Assembly: GCA_019055375.1 (NCBI GenBank)
Contig: JAHQIW010004372.1
Location: 62,001-126,000 of the forward strand
DNA: 64,000 bases
Origin: Parelaphostrongylus tenuis
Lineage: Eukaryota > Nematoda > Chromadorea > Rhabditida > Metastrongylidae
Reading direction: 5' to 3'
Shown: positions 31,260-43,260 of the stretch, piece after piece
Position numbering within the stretch: position 1 is the stretch's first letter
Layout of the letters: the number at the start of each line of letters is the position of its first letter
The notes under the pieces: model-generated
The model's database searches: none
Told to the model about the DNA's origin: nothing
Seen by the model: only the letters and a program-made list of their open reading frames with translations
Made by a program: the position numbers and the translations under genes

Positions 31260-31620
31260 ACTTAATTTTGAGCGTGATCTCGAAGAACACTTGGAACAAA
31301 GGCTATAATATTTTGAAAATATCTTGAAAATACGAACCAAGAGCAATCGAGTGTAGAACACTGCCGATCTAGTAATCTATTCCACTTGACGGCACGTGTA
31401 AACTGTATGCCGTCGTTTACTTCGATGTAGGAGGATTTAAAGACCCCAAGAGGATTGGCTAAAAAACGAAAGGCCTGCCCAACTGACGAGGTTACCAAGG
31501 CCGAAACACGTGTCTTGGGCTGTACAAGTGTCCATAAAAGGCTGCATGACATATTGGCTCAAAAAATAATTATCAGATGCAGTGAATTTTGAGCGTGATC
31601 TCAAGAGAACACTCGAAACA
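31260..31620. repeat. MITE copy with repeated end motif
   Basis: TTTTGAGCGTGATCTC occurs at both 31267 and 31591 in the same orientation, with AAACACGTGTCTTGGGC and GGCTCAAAAAATAATTATCA between. Confidence 0.65.
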
Positions 31621-32574
31621 ACTGTATCGTACCATCGCTATTTGACGTAGTAGAGAATATCCTCAACTGAACACCAAACAGCTGTGAGGTGCTCGAAAAG
31701 TAATTTATCACGATAATGTGATTTTTATAGCACGAGGAGAACAAGATTGTTCTCTTTCAAATTCGAATCAAACATTATAAACTGTGCACACTATATTGAT
31801 TGCACTAAAATCCGCCAGAATCTAAATATCTTTGCCTATACGACAAAGTTGGAAGTATACTACATAGAACTAGTATACTTAACCAATTCGATGGAGCATA
31901 GTCAATTGTTATCAGTTACCGAAGAATCAGCAACGTTGCTGCTAAGTCAGACGCTTACTTAGAAGACCAAACAAACGACAGTAACAAAAGAATCTGCATC
32001 TGCTGGTCGTATAAATCATCTTTATCAGCATATGGGTGTTTCTTCCATTTTCAGTCTTATTTACGGCTGATTAGTTTGTGATGGTTAACGAGTTTTGCAA
32101 GAAAGCTCTGGTGATAACATGTCAATGTACTGTAATCAGAGAAATTTCGGAATGCACGGCAATTGTAACAGTAATAGAAAAAAAACCTCTTTTCCAATAG
32201 TTGGATACCATTGGAGGTGTAAAGCACTGTGAAAGGGCGCATATGACTTTAGGTTAAAATGATTTTGAGTTAAACGAATCAGTACTCCTTATGAAGTCGT
32301 TCTTGGTAGCAGCCTCGTCTGCAAACGCTCATTTTATTAGAGGTAATTCTAGATAAAAAAAATTGTTTATAGTAGTCTGAGAGGGAGTTAATCAAAGAGT
32401 ATACGTTTTATTCTACTTATTGGCTGCTGAATAACTTTTTCACATTGGAAAGAAAAGCGTCCATGCATCATTACAATCGTGGAGATAACGAATTTAACTA
32501 CGAAAGGTCATGGATTTTTGTTTGAGGGTTGCATTCACAGAAGTTATAGAATAGGGCCTGTACATTATGTTCGT

Positions 32575-32845
32575 TCTCGCTGCACCACCTGCACACCTGC
32601 AATTGCCCGCTCTAAGTTCTTCCCCATTTTATGACGAATTAACATAGAAAAACGATTCAGTGATTCCACAAATGATCCCGATTGTTTTCACAGCAGCTTT
32701 GCATTAGAACAAAACATTAATATAAGCGCAATATTCAAATAGTGCTCCCTTAGTGTTCTTACAGTATCTTCGCTGTCATGCCATTGTATTGCACTTTCAT
32801 GATGCTCTCTCTTCTTTTACATCATGTCTGCTTACAGATCAAAGA
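32575..32845 (+). promoter_or_regulatory. Conserved upstream module of gene A
   Basis: Two CACCTG E-boxes (32586-32591, 32594-32599) are followed by CAATTG (32600) and, about 130 bp on, by TATAAGCG (32721). The same order and spacing occurs before gene B and the solo exon 1 copies, within otherwise diverged DNA. The TATA-to-ATG distance is about 125 bp. Confidence 0.6.
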
Positions 32846-32927
32846 ATGAAAGCAATTCTTTCAATGGTCATATCCATTAATCTCATTAAGGCTCAGCTCC
32901 AAATTTGCGCCAACGGAGGAAATGGCC
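32846..32927 (+). CDS. Gene A exon 1: signal peptide and start of CC module
   Basis: ATG follows TTACAG/ATCAAAGA. A hydrophobic leader (MKAILSMVISINLI) ends near KAQ, and ICANGGNG follows. Donor GGCC/GTAAGT, phase 1. The same 82-nt exon layout recurs at 58188-58269. Confidence 0.82.
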
Positions 32928-33900
32928 GTAAGTTGCCTGTAAAATAGCTGCTGCCTATCTAAGTCAGATCGTAAAATACTTTCAAATCAAAAGACGAAGC
33001 TGTGGTAACTGTCAGAATTGGGAACCGTATATGTGCTTATTGAATGATTAACGTAGACCACTGATATAGGACGGAAATAGATTTTATATCTTTTCAAATA
33101 ACGTAGAAATTCATAATAGTTTGCGATATATTGTGAAAGTTTACGAAAACGTTCTAAAAATATAACTTAGAGAAGATTATTCTGGTGACTTCAACACACT
33201 ATATTTAGCTTGTCTCAATGGTATGTGTCCAGCAGGATCCACATGCATCACAATTTTTGTCCCTCCAATTTGCTGTGATGACAAAATGGTTAGAGAGCAT
33301 CAGTGATTTCTAATCTTGCTTCTTTCCTTTTCCTTCTTGTTTTTGATTTTACGTCATGAAGAACAGTATAGCAGCGCTTAGGAATGCGATATATCAGAAA
33401 GCAAAATTGAAACATGGTGCTAGTTCATTTCACACTCCCAGCACTGTCTTGCAGTAGCACAACCAACGTCATTGAGAACACTTCAACTTCGCTACCTCAG
33501 AGACTGCAAGGAATCCTCTCCATCAGCATTCTACAACAGTCATAAAGAAGAAATCCTCAAGCACTAACAAAATAACGCGTGTAATATTCGAAGACCTTTT
33601 GGAGAATGAATGCGAGGAAACGAATGGAATGCAAAAAGTGTTGAGATCCTTAGGGTAAAAACTGACGACGGGTTGTGTAGGATAATAGAAATAATAATAT
33701 AGTCGTTATATATCATACCGTTCGTTTCAAAACTTTTCTTACGACCATGCCAAATTCAGTATGTCTGACAATTTTTTTAAGCCACGCATGTGGTCTGCCA
33801 TGGTGATTGTACAGCCTAATACTACGTGTTTTGTCCTTGGCATCTCATCAGTTGGGTAGGCCCTTCTTCTTCAGCCAGCCTTCTCAAAGAGGGGAATGGG

Positions 33901-33936
<36 letters not shown>

Positions 33937-36900
33937 GAGAGGAATTCAACCCTTGCATAGAACAGGCGTTTTTGACTAGTATCGTCAGAAGTATTTTTTG
34001 CCTTTCGTTTCGAGTGTTTTCATAAACTACGCTCAAATTTCAATATACCCAATTATTATTTTTTGAGCTCAGAAAACAACTATCAGGCGTACTGAAACTT
34101 GAGCATGATCTTAAGAAAATACTCGAAACGAAAGGTTAAAAAAATACTTGATGAAACCATCCAAAAGCAATCTCGTGTGCAATATTGCCCATTCAGTGAT
34201 ATTTTCACTTAATGGCAAGTGTGAATAATACGCCTGCGTCTACTTTATGTCGGTGGTTGGATTCTTCCGAAAGGGGACTGGCTAAAGACGAAGGGCCTCC
34301 CCAACTGACGGGAGTGCCAAGGCCGAAACTCGTGTTTGGGCTGTACGTGTGCCCATGACAGACCACATGTATGGCTCAAAAATAATTGTCAGGCGTAGTC
34401 GTTATACACTCACATAAACACTTGATGGACTTTTGCTCACATTTCATACTATTGATAGCACACCGTTAGTTCGTTTCGGTCCTACGCGACCACTTTCCGC
34501 TGCAGATTTTAGTTTAAGTGTTTCTACAACTTTAGTTTCACCAACGCTTCCTCTTATTTGTAAGTTAACTACTGACCTTGTACGAATCTCCAAATTTTCG
34601 ATATAGTCCTTTAAAAGTAGGGCCTTATCGCTCGTGAACGCAGATAGAACTTCGCCTTTGTGGACAAAGATAACGTTCGTTGCTGTGCAACATAGTTTCT
34701 CTCAGGACTAGACTTCTGCGATTACTGTACCTGCAGCAACAGCTCTATGATGCTTGAGGAGGAGGTGATTGAATGCACATCTGGACTTTATAATAATTCA
34801 AGCTGGACTGCTGATAAATGAATTCAGTGTTGCCATCCTCCCATACAGATCTGATGGCACCGCAGGGATGAACTCCTTGCTAGGCCTTGAGCATGAGATC
34901 GAACCAACGATCATGACTGATCATGTGTGCTGCAGAGCGCCCTTAACCAATGTGCCATACGGGCCCATGTTACGACAACGATGATGAATTTACTGTTTTT
35001 TTTTTGCTATTAGAAATAAGTTTACTAATACATATGCCTTACTTAATAAAGGCAGTCACATATTGGCAATTTTCTCATGAATTCTCCTAGATAATAAACA
35101 TCACCACCGAAGCTCCCACCACCACCACCACGATCACTACCACGACGACTCCAAGTATGTTTCTGAGTATTTCTCCACTATTCCATTTGTCTCATTAAGT
35201 ATTCTTTTTGTCTTTTTTCCTGTACTCTTTATTTTCATTTTTTTTCAAATACACACTAAAAGAAGAAACCGGTTTCATTGCGTGCATGAGCGATAATTCT
35301 AATACAATTGTATGGAGACTTGAAGTACGCACTGCCTAATCAGAAAGAGATAATCTTCATAAATTTCCGCGTGAAAATAAAAGGCAACGCTTATCATTCG
35401 CTTTTCAACTATATCTCACATCGCAAAGGTGAATGGATGCATATCTGGCCTACAGATTGGCCCAATGTGGCCTGTCTGTGTGCCAAGTCAGCGTTTTTCA
35501 TTCCTCTAGGCATAAAGTGCCTTCCTCTAAGAGAAGAAGGGATTGCCAGCAGAGCCCGAGAGCGGAAACAAATCTTCTACTCATTTCAACTATGTAGCTG
35601 CAATTTCTCCTCATATGATAGTTTTCAGAGCGCTCAACCTTGAAACCATTTTGTCAACCTGATGGAGATTCAAAAATGGCCCATAATATGGGACTGTTGC
35701 ATCAATTGCATTCTGCGCGTTCAATAAGGAGCACAATCATGCGAATTTGTCATTTCAATGTACATCCGTGATGAACCGTCACCGTCATCATCAGAGAAGC
35801 GTCATATTTTTTCTTCTACTATAGCTTATCGGATGTGTCCTTGCAATCCTCGCTACATAAGATAGATGAATAAGATGTGAATCGCAAACTATATGGGAAA
35901 TCCTCATCGAGATCAACTACCTATTATCATTTCACAACAAGGTATGATGCTGAGTGTGACTAGAAATGCTAAGATATGAGCGAAGTTCGGGAACTCAGAA
36001 TGCTTTGAAATTCAATCACCTTCTCAGAAGCCCAAGTGCTGTCCACAAGGCCAGCAGTCTCTTGTTTTGTCTCCTCTCAACCATATTAAACTTTGACCAA
36101 GCTATAAAAAGGATTGCTAACAACTCATTTCATTGAATAAATAGAAATCAGAGTCACTTGGAAAGGTTCGTATAGCCCTTTCCCTTCATCACCATTGACA
36201 AGTTTTGCTAACTTCGCAAAATTTGTTATTTTGAGAAATGCTTGTCATTGTATATGTGATTCATGTGACAGATTTCTGAATCTTATTGTTATTATCTTAT
36301 TGTACACATTTATTGTGTTCAATATCATCTATAGAAATATGAATAAAAGGTTTTAGCATGTGTGGATCTTGCTAATCCGCGAACTGGTGTGTCCGACTGC
36401 CCGAGCAAAGCTTATCTCTGCAATAACGCTATCTACTATGTACTAATGAGCCAACAGTGTCCCAGGACTTGCAACAGATGTCCTGGAACGGCAACACCGA
36501 CGTCAAGTAAGTTTCTACTGATCTTAACTTTGGACACACTTTAGATGGACAAGTCTCTGATAATTTTAAAGTATTTTGTCTTAGAAAAGGTTTTGTTATT
36601 GCTCTGAAAGAGTAAAAATAACATTTTGTTTCTCACTCAATGATTTCTCTCTGACCAATGGTTTTCTTTCGGAGCTTCGATAATCAGTCGATAGATCAAA
36701 TTTGAGGATAGTAATCTAATTAGTTCTCCAAATGGACCAGACATTACATTGCAACAGCCAAAATAAGATTGAGTTTCGCAAAACCGAATCACTGTTTTAT
36801 TCGTTCCTGACTTCAACGCCTTATAAAAAACGTATTTTTTGGCCGTTTTTTGATGTCCAAGTAGCCATTCCATAGTTCAGATCATGAGAATTTTAGTGAT

Positions 36901-39900
36901 TTATTCTATCTTGAAGAAGGCTTTTTATTGCGCTGAAAGAGAAAAAATGAATTCTTGTTTCCCATTCAAAGATTTCTCGCTGACCAAAGCTTTTCCTCTA
37001 GAAATTTAGTGATCATTTGATAAAATAGATTTTAAAAATACCAATAATCAATTTGCTTTTAAATATCGACCTCGTATCACACTACAACAGTCTAAAGAAG
37101 GTTGGGCTTCGCAAAACTGGAAAAAGGGCATCGGGTGCGGAACCCAATTTTCTTTTGGTTCTTATGAAGCACTAAGAAGTCCGTTTAATAAATCAGAAAC
37201 ATTATTGGAATCCTTGAATTCGGTCTATCTTTTGCTTCTTAAAACTGTAAGAAAGAGGCTTTGGTCAGCGAAAAATCTTTGAATGAGGAACAGATTATTA
37301 ATTTTGCTCTTTTAGCGCAATAACAAAGCCTTTTTGGAAACAAATATGCCGTTTGAGTTCTTCTAATTCATGGCATCGATTGATTATTTCAACATTAGAA
37401 GCGATCAAAAAATAGGTTTTTCCCAATGGTCCGAAGTGAAGAGAGGATAGTTGAAGTAGTCCATTTCTTGTGATACCCAGTCTTCTTTTGGGTTGCTACA
37501 GCGTAATGTCAGACCCATTATGGAAACCAAATAAATTATTGGAATTCTTATGATTTGGTATATCATTTGGTTGGTAAAACTGCTAAGGAGAGTTTTGGTC
37601 AGCGAGGAATCTTTCAATTAAGCAAAATTTTGTTCCTGCTCTTTCAGCGCAATAAGAAGGTTTTTTGAAGGCGAGATATACCATTCAAGTTCTTCTGATT
37701 TATGTTATCAAAGTTATTGGAACCTTGAAAAAGACCAAGAAATGCGTTTTTTACAAGGGGTCCAATGGCGCTCAGATAACGAAAAAGTACATGATAATAT
37801 TATCATTCTATGAGAAAAATTCCTGCTTTATTGCTAACACGTGTACTTTTCATTTTGGGAGTTTTTGACATCCGAAATTTTTGAGAACTGACTTTCCTCA
37901 GGGTTTAATAAGAAACTATGAATCTTGCTGGCAAAAATTACGAACTGCTGTAGTAAAAAAAATTTTACCATGAGTTCAAATACTTTGGTTGAAACGTTCC
38001 ACTGTTTGCCAACACATACGTGCATACTTACTGAAAGTTAATATCAGTAGGCCTAGTCATTTTCAACTTCATAAGGTGCTCGATATCTCACAAATTTTGC
38101 CACAAAGTAGGTTATAAATTTCTCATCACTCTTCAGAAATATACTAAAATATCCGGTGGCATCTTTTGCGAGGTTATTGTCGTTATCGTTACACACCTTC
38201 TTCAACGGTCTTTGCTTTTTGTTTCCTCTCATTCTTTCTCGCCCATCTCTTGACTGCATTTGCTTCCCAACATGTAACGGAGTTCTAGTAGATCTCCAAC
38301 CATGTTTCCAAACTTGTTCCAAAAATTGAAAAATTTATTTTTTTTCAAGTAATCGAAAATGTTAAATAATATCACTTGAAGCATTCTCCGTCTGCATGGA
38401 TACAATTCTGCCAACGCTCCGGCAACAAATGAATTCCGCGCTCATAAAACTTAGTTTTCTTCGATGGAAACTAACCAGTCAATTCTCGACGCAAATGATT
38501 GATGTCTCGAAACGCGCCTTCTTGTCCAGCCAGTGCTTCAGTGATCTGAAGGAATGGAAATCGGATGGAGACAGATTGGCGAACACGGCGGATGATCTAA
38601 GTGCGCCCAGCCCGAATAGGTCAACTCTTCGTTTTCTTGGCAACGTGTGGCTGCATTGTCCTGAAGCAAAATGACTTGGCGACGGCGGTGACGTGGATTT
38701 GCCTGATTGAAACGGTCTAGTTGCTGACAATATCGCTCAGCGTTGATGGTCTGACCGGCTTGCAACAAGTCCCAATGAATCGGCCCACTTCGGTCCCACA
38801 AAATGATCAACATTGCTTTTGGCACAAATCGATTTGGTCTTGATGTTGATGTACTTTGCTGACGTGGTGACAACCACAGATTTGGACAACGATGGCTCTT
38901 GAAGAATTTTGGTTGATCAGCCAAATCAGTATCTCCATTGCGTCCATTCTAAACCATCATACGCCGTAGTTTTACCCACAACTTTACGGCCTTTTGCACG
39001 ATTGGTGTTAACAAATGCAGTTTGAAAATTGTGCCTCAGCTGAAATTTGTAAAGCAGTAAGTTGCGAATGACTTTCCGTGACGACTTCGTTGTCGGGTAA
39101 GTATGTGCAAAAATATACCGAAGGATGGGCAAGAAAGGTGTGCAAAAAATAGGTTAAAGAAAACTTTGTTTTTGTGGGAAAATTTTTATCTTCTAGAGTT
39201 GGGAACCTAACAGAAGAATAATCTTTTTTACCGTTTTTCGGACACTTTTGCACTCCATTAATACAAAATTATGATTTTGAGCCATGCTTGCTGGGAATCA
39301 CTGCAGTCTCGGCCTTAATCGAACAGTAATCTAGAGTAAATACTAAGAATAAGGAGGGAAAGGTGAAGATGATCGAATGTTCTCGTGTGTTTTTTTTAGA
39401 AGAGCCTTACAAAAGAGGATGAATGCGTTAATAAAATCGGTAGTAAGCTGTCCAGACGACCTAGTTGTGTACTCACAATCTGTGTATGGAAGTGGCGATA
39501 TTTTAATTGTTATATTTCAAAGGTGGTTACTCATAGCTGTTTGAAGATTGAGTAACTTCGTACTAATGTATTTCAGAAAACCGAAACTATTTGAATAATT
39601 AAGGGTCACACCCCCAGAATTTTGGTGAAGACTATTTCGTGACCAGTGATGTGGCGAACAATGTAGTGATGAAGGTTTTCCACGTTTAGCATGGATCCAA
39701 GTTAATGGAGTAACCATTCAAAAGTTCGACTTTCTATAAACCTCGGCATAATCAATTGATATATGAAAATTGAGAAAACTTATCTTGACTAGCTGGCGCG
39801 AGGTTGGTAAAGTAGTCGTAGAAATTCGGCTGACGTTTCGGCGACCCGCCTTCTTCAGAGCCTGGGCGTATGTAATGTTTAGTCTTTATACCTTACCAAG

Positions 39901-40683
39901 CGTTGAAGAAGGCGAACCACAGAAACGTCAGCCGTTATTATCATACCAAATTTATTCAACAACCTTCAATATTAACGATCTCTTGTCTGCTCGTTAATAA
40001 ATGTCGGGAACACCTCCGTGAATAGTTGTTGCTCATTATTTTCAGTCTACGTTGTCAGTTATAAATTAAATTCAGCTTGCGTCGATCTTGTGAATCCACG
40101 TACTGGCGTGTCTGACTGCCCAAGTAGAGCGTATCTCTGTAATAACTCCGTCTATTTGGCTTTAATGACTCAACAATGTCCCAGAACCTGTAACAGATGT
40201 CCAGAAACTTCTAGTACAACAACTGCTCCATCAAGTTAGTTTTAATAGAAAAATTCTGATAAGCAAACAGCTTCTTATGCTAAAAAATCTTCTTGAAATT
40301 TAAGTGCTTTCAAAAAATGTAGATGCACCTTACCAAAATTTATATCCCGTTTTGTTTCTTGTTTATTTTTGTGATGTGTTAAGTACTAATTAATGCTTAA
40401 AACAGCTAAAGTCTTCAAAGATATGGCAACAAGAGAAGTTGATGGATTAAGTTGATTACTTGTGGACATATTTACGTCGTGATTTATCGAAGTCGACTTC
40501 TTCTGAGTTTCAACAAATAACCTTGAAAACGGCGCAATTGTTCACAGTTTAGGCTGCCGAGACCTCGTCAATCCCAGAACAGGAGTCTCTGATTGTGCCC
40601 GGATGGTCAGCTATTGCAAAAACTCGGCATATTTGACATTGATGAGACAACAGTGTCCCATGACTTGCGGATACTGTACATGA
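32846..40683 (+). CDS. Gene A: secreted Cys-rich protein, CC module + Thr-rich linker + three ShKT domains
   Basis: Six exons (32846-32927, 33209-33288, 35091-35154, 36357-36506, 40076-40234, 40553-40683) join with fully consistent phases (1,0,1,1,1) into 221 codons. Domain order: signal peptide (about 1-17), a Cys-rich module with CxNGxCPxGxxC and a later CC pair (about 20-54), a Thr/Pro linker suited to O-glycosylation (about 55-75), then three ShKT domains of six cysteines each. Known: ShKT domains are abundant in nematode secreted and surface proteins, and some block potassium channels. For this protein no activity can be read from sequence. A TTACAG acceptor 9 bp before the ATG may be a spliced-leader or 5' UTR splice site. 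PolyA signal AATAAA at 40792-40797. Gene B is its truncated paralogue. Confidence 0.82.
33209..33288 (+). CDS. Gene A exon 2: Cys-rich CC module
   Basis: Acceptor ATATTTAG, donor ATG/GTTAGA; phase 1 in, 0 out. Encodes CLNGMCPAGSTC and a terminal CC followed by DDKM. Gene B exon 2 has the same cysteine spacing, apart from a shorter loop before CC. Confidence 0.82.
33715..34410. repeat. Paired MITE copies around a poly-G run, gene A intron 2
   Basis: A left-half copy (33715-34030) faces a right-half copy (34080-34410). Shared motifs are CTACGTGTTTTGTCC and GCCGAAACTCGTG. The poly-G tract interrupts the left half. Confidence 0.65.
33904..33935 (+). repeat. 32-base poly-G homopolymer
   Basis: An unbroken run of 32 G directly after GGGGAATGGGGGA. 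The G-rich strand could form quadruplexes; the length is prone to sequencing error. Confidence 0.85.
34745..34985 (-). repeat. tRNA-derived SINE
   Basis: On the minus strand a pol III A box (TGGCACATTGG, 34947-34957) and B box (GGTTCGATCTC, 34895-34905) are spaced as in a tRNA, followed by an unrelated body with TCAATCACCTCC. In gene A intron 2. Confidence 0.7.
35091..35154 (+). CDS. Gene A exon 3: Thr-rich linker
   Basis: Acceptor TCTCCTAG, donor CCAA/GTATGT; phase 0 in, 1 out. 14 of its 21 residues are Thr. No cysteines. It begins IINI, matching IIDV at the same junction of gene B. Confidence 0.78.
36357..36506 (+). CDS. Gene A exon 4: first ShKT domain
   Basis: Acceptor GGTTTTAG, donor TCAA/GTAAGT; phase 1 on both sides. 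Cysteines occur in CVDL, SDCPS, YLCNN, QQCPRTCNRC, the six-cysteine ShKT pattern, with the conserved Asp after the first Cys. A Thr/Pro tail leads to the next domain. Confidence 0.88.
36570..37760. repeat. Four-copy repeat block in gene A intron 4
   Basis: Two copies in one orientation (from about 36590 and 36905: GCTCTGAAAGAG, GATTTCTCTCTGACCAA, then CTACAACAGTC and TTCGCAAAAC) and two in the other (about 37250 and 37570: TTTGGTCAGCGA, CTCTTTTAGCGCAATAA). Diverged, no open frame of interest. Confidence 0.6.
38340..39135 (-). mobile_element. Degenerate mariner transposon in gene A intron 4
   Basis: Minus strand: NLLLYKFQLRHN (start of the helix-turn-helix), a gap, then KAMLIILWDRSGPIHWDLL, GQTINAERYCQQLDR, LLQDNA and an ERWQNCIHADGE-type C-terminus. 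The middle is deleted and frames shift. Confidence 0.78.
39826..39934. repeat. Fold-back repeat in gene A intron 4
   Basis: Arms CGGCTGACGTTTCGGCGACC (39826 onward) and GAACCACAGAAACGTCAGCC (to 39933), with GAAGAAGGCG / CGCCTTCTTC next to the loop. Confidence 0.7.
40076..40234 (+). CDS. Gene A exon 5: second ShKT domain
   Basis: Acceptor AAATTCAG, donor TCAA/GTTAGT; 159 nt, phase 1 both sides, so exon 4 and exon 5 are interchangeable modules. Nearly the same protein as exon 4 (CVDLVNPRTGVSDCPSRAYL), with a longer Thr/Ser tail. Recent exon duplication is inferred. Confidence 0.88.
40553..40683 (+). CDS. Gene A exon 6: third ShKT domain and stop
   Basis: The acceptor GTTTAG at 40552 keeps phase 1; the CACAG four bases earlier would break the frame. 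Six cysteines (CRDL, SDCAR, SYCKN, QQCPMTCGYC), then TGA at 40681-40683. More diverged than the first two domains. Confidence 0.86.
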
Positions 40684-40699
40684 TTCCAGTAAAACAATT

Positions 40700-41930
40700 A
40701 TATTACTGGTCAGAAACACTTGCTGTGATATCTATGAGAATACTCTGTACGAATTAAGATAAAGTTCGTGTATGCGTTTTTTCGCAGCCTCAATAAAAGG
40801 AAAAATTTTTATCCTTGTCATAATGTTGCTTCACAAAATTTAATCTATTAGAAATATGCCCTTTTCTGAATTCATCACAAATTTCTAACTATTCGGGTCA
40901 GTAGACTTCTGGTTGACATACTTTCGAGTGCAGATGCTAACAGTGTTTGTCTATTTACTGTCGTATAGGGGCGCGGACTACTTCTCCGGCCAACGTATAC
41001 TAATTTTCGAAACTTGGCGCCTCTCAAGGTGTCTGTGATTTTTGTTAGTGACGCAGCTCGGAAGTTTAGAGCTTACCCTCTCAAATGTCTACCGCGACCT
41101 CGGTGACCATCTGCGAAAGTCTTTTACTGCGACCGCACAAGCAGGACTTTCTGAAGCCGCTATTACTTAAGTTGAGTTTTGGACCTTGCTCTACTGAAAG
41201 AAGGGCACGCACTGTTCTACTGGCTGCCCCGCGGTAAAAGCCCGCCAGCTCAATCAGAGCTCTGATTCTGTGCTCAAAAAACTATGCTCTTACTCTTTTG
41301 GATTTGGCAGGGCATGCTCTTCAAAGTGGATGCCGTGATCGGGTGGTTGCTATGTGATCACGGAGCGCGTGGACCCGAGCTCCACTCCCCACTTCTCTCC
41401 AGCAGTCATCAGCAGCGTCCTATGGAACGCCACAGCAGGGTTGTCCTCGAGATTGCAAGAAGACTCGCTCAACCAGTATTCTATGCCGTTCAAGAAAAAG
41501 AGTTTAAGCGAATTCGATGCTAGAAGTACTAGGATCGGCACAGTGAAAAAAACAAATACTGTGATGACGGAACAAATAAAGCACTAAAGTGCTGTTTTGA
41601 AAGCTGATCGAGAGGAAGCACGCAATCAGTGCCATTTCTATAACAAGAAAACCATGCGAGAGTTGCTCCAAAATTACATATTGCTGAGAAAACCTTCATA
41701 AAACTCAGACAGTTCATAGCCTCCTCATGGGCACTTTCTGTTTTCAGCAACTCTTCTATAATGGAATGCAGCAGAGTGGTACGCACATTTTATCTGGATG
41801 TTGCTGTTCAAACAGATTGAATATACAGAATATGAATAAACATGATGACACATGCAGTCTCTATTAATGTTCTTCTTCTTTCGAAGTACTGTGTAGGATT
41901 TTTTAAAGATATTTGTTTGCCTAGTGACCA
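40700..41930. other. Downstream of gene A; no recognised gene
   Basis: Holds the gene A polyA signal, then a GC-richer stretch (about 40960-41500) with no motif recognised. 41790-41870 resembles 27040-27130, an unnamed repeat. Confidence 0.35.
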
Positions 41931-41949
41931 GAGCTATGTATTCTGCTAG

Positions 41950-42114
41950 AAAGCAAGGCTATCTGCCGAGGTGGATCGATTTATTCAATCCAGATCCAAA
42001 TCCAAGATAGACCTCAAAGAACGTGATGCATTGATGAGAGAATGCAGAGTACTAGAATTTGACCTCAGTGATGTTGAGGAAGAAGAAGAAAAGGGAATAG
42101 AGGGCGTCTATTAA
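41950..42114 (+). other. Exon-like acidic open frame, unidentified
   Basis: After CTGCTAG the frame reads AEVDRFIQSRSKSKIDLKER and later ends with an acidic DVEEEEEK tract and TAA at about 42112. Composition looks protein-coding (last exon of a nuclear-type protein), but no upstream exon was found and no family was recognised. Confidence 0.3.
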
Positions 42115-42831
42115 GAAGCAGATAACTCAGGAAAATTTTTTAGAGCTCACTGATAACTAATTGGCTCTAAAGTCTATTTGTAACTTGTTGAGCTGCAGAA
42201 ATTAGTGCACTATAATGGACATAATTGGATGTATGACGAAAAGAAAATCAGTTGGCGACCTAATACACAAAATTTTGAAAGTCCTTTGTGGATAATGAAT
42301 TTGAGAAAACAAATCAAATCAAAGCTGAGTCGCTATTGGCATATAGACGTGAAATACATGTCGTACAAGGTGAACATTGGAATAGAAAGCTGAGGACGTA
42401 TTAGATTTCAATAGTCAAATCCCAAGAAAATATCACATAACGATTATTCAACACAAGAGAGAATATCTGAAGCAAAGCACTGAGCAGCCATTGGGTGTTC
42501 TTGAAGTAATCTAATTCATTGACAGCGATGTCTCGTCTATGGAACCATTTATCTTCCATTGCTCAACTTTCGCGGACAACGACTTATCTTGAAGCGTTTT
42601 TAGTTGTCCAACTCTTGCAATTGGTTCCACATAGTCTGCTTTGCTCTTATTCAAATTGAGACTTATTGCAAGTAATAAAAGAACTGATAACGAAAAAATT
42701 CAAGAAAAAACTCTTATTCACCATTTCAACATACCACGCTTTCTTTAAGTTTCATCAAGCTGTACTGCTGTAATTGCGAGTAATATTTGCGTAACATTTT
42801 GTAGAGTATCTTGTGTGCAGATTTATGCATG

Positions 42832-42874
42832 CATATATATACATATATATGTATATATATATATATATATATAA
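42832..42874. repeat. AT-rich simple repeat
   Basis: (AT)n with interspersed ATAC/GTAT, self-complementary. Confidence 0.9.
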
Positions 42875-42923
42875 TTGTGCAGAAGTTTCTTCTTGGCTAT
42901 TCGCAGCCAAAGTAGCTTATATT

Positions 42924-43260
42924 AGGTTGATACAGAAGTGATCACGTTATGGACAAGTATGAAACCACAATTGCTTTTGCACTTTGCTTTGAATGTCGAA
43001 CGACTGTGGAATGGTCGACGTTATGTTCTTCTGCGATATCTCGTGTAGCCTTGTGTCAATCCCGAAAATTGCTCTCATGTTGGTCGTTGTCATCTTCCCA
43101 TGACTAGCCATTAAGTTTATCATCTTCGAGGCCCTCACCTCCTTCACGAAACTCACTGCACTGTACACTCATTAGCAGTTCCTGGGCCAAGTGCGTTGTT
43201 GATGTTGCGAGTTGTCTCTAGTGCTATACGACCCACCGTAATCACTATTGCTTAGCATTG
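42924..43260 (-). mobile_element. Mariner 5' fragment
   Basis: The minus strand, with shifts, gives KATRDIAEEHNVDHSTVVRH, the second helix-turn-helix of a mariner transposase. TTAGGTTGATACAGAAGTG at 42924 looks like a terminal repeat. Confidence 0.6.

Noticed and set aside
35308..35643. 111-codon frame between gene A exons 3 and 4
   Set aside because: No motif, no matching splice phase, and gene A joins exon 3 to exon 4 without it.
38538..38924. 128-codon minus-strand frame as a possible host gene
   Set aside because: It is the central part of a decayed mariner transposase.
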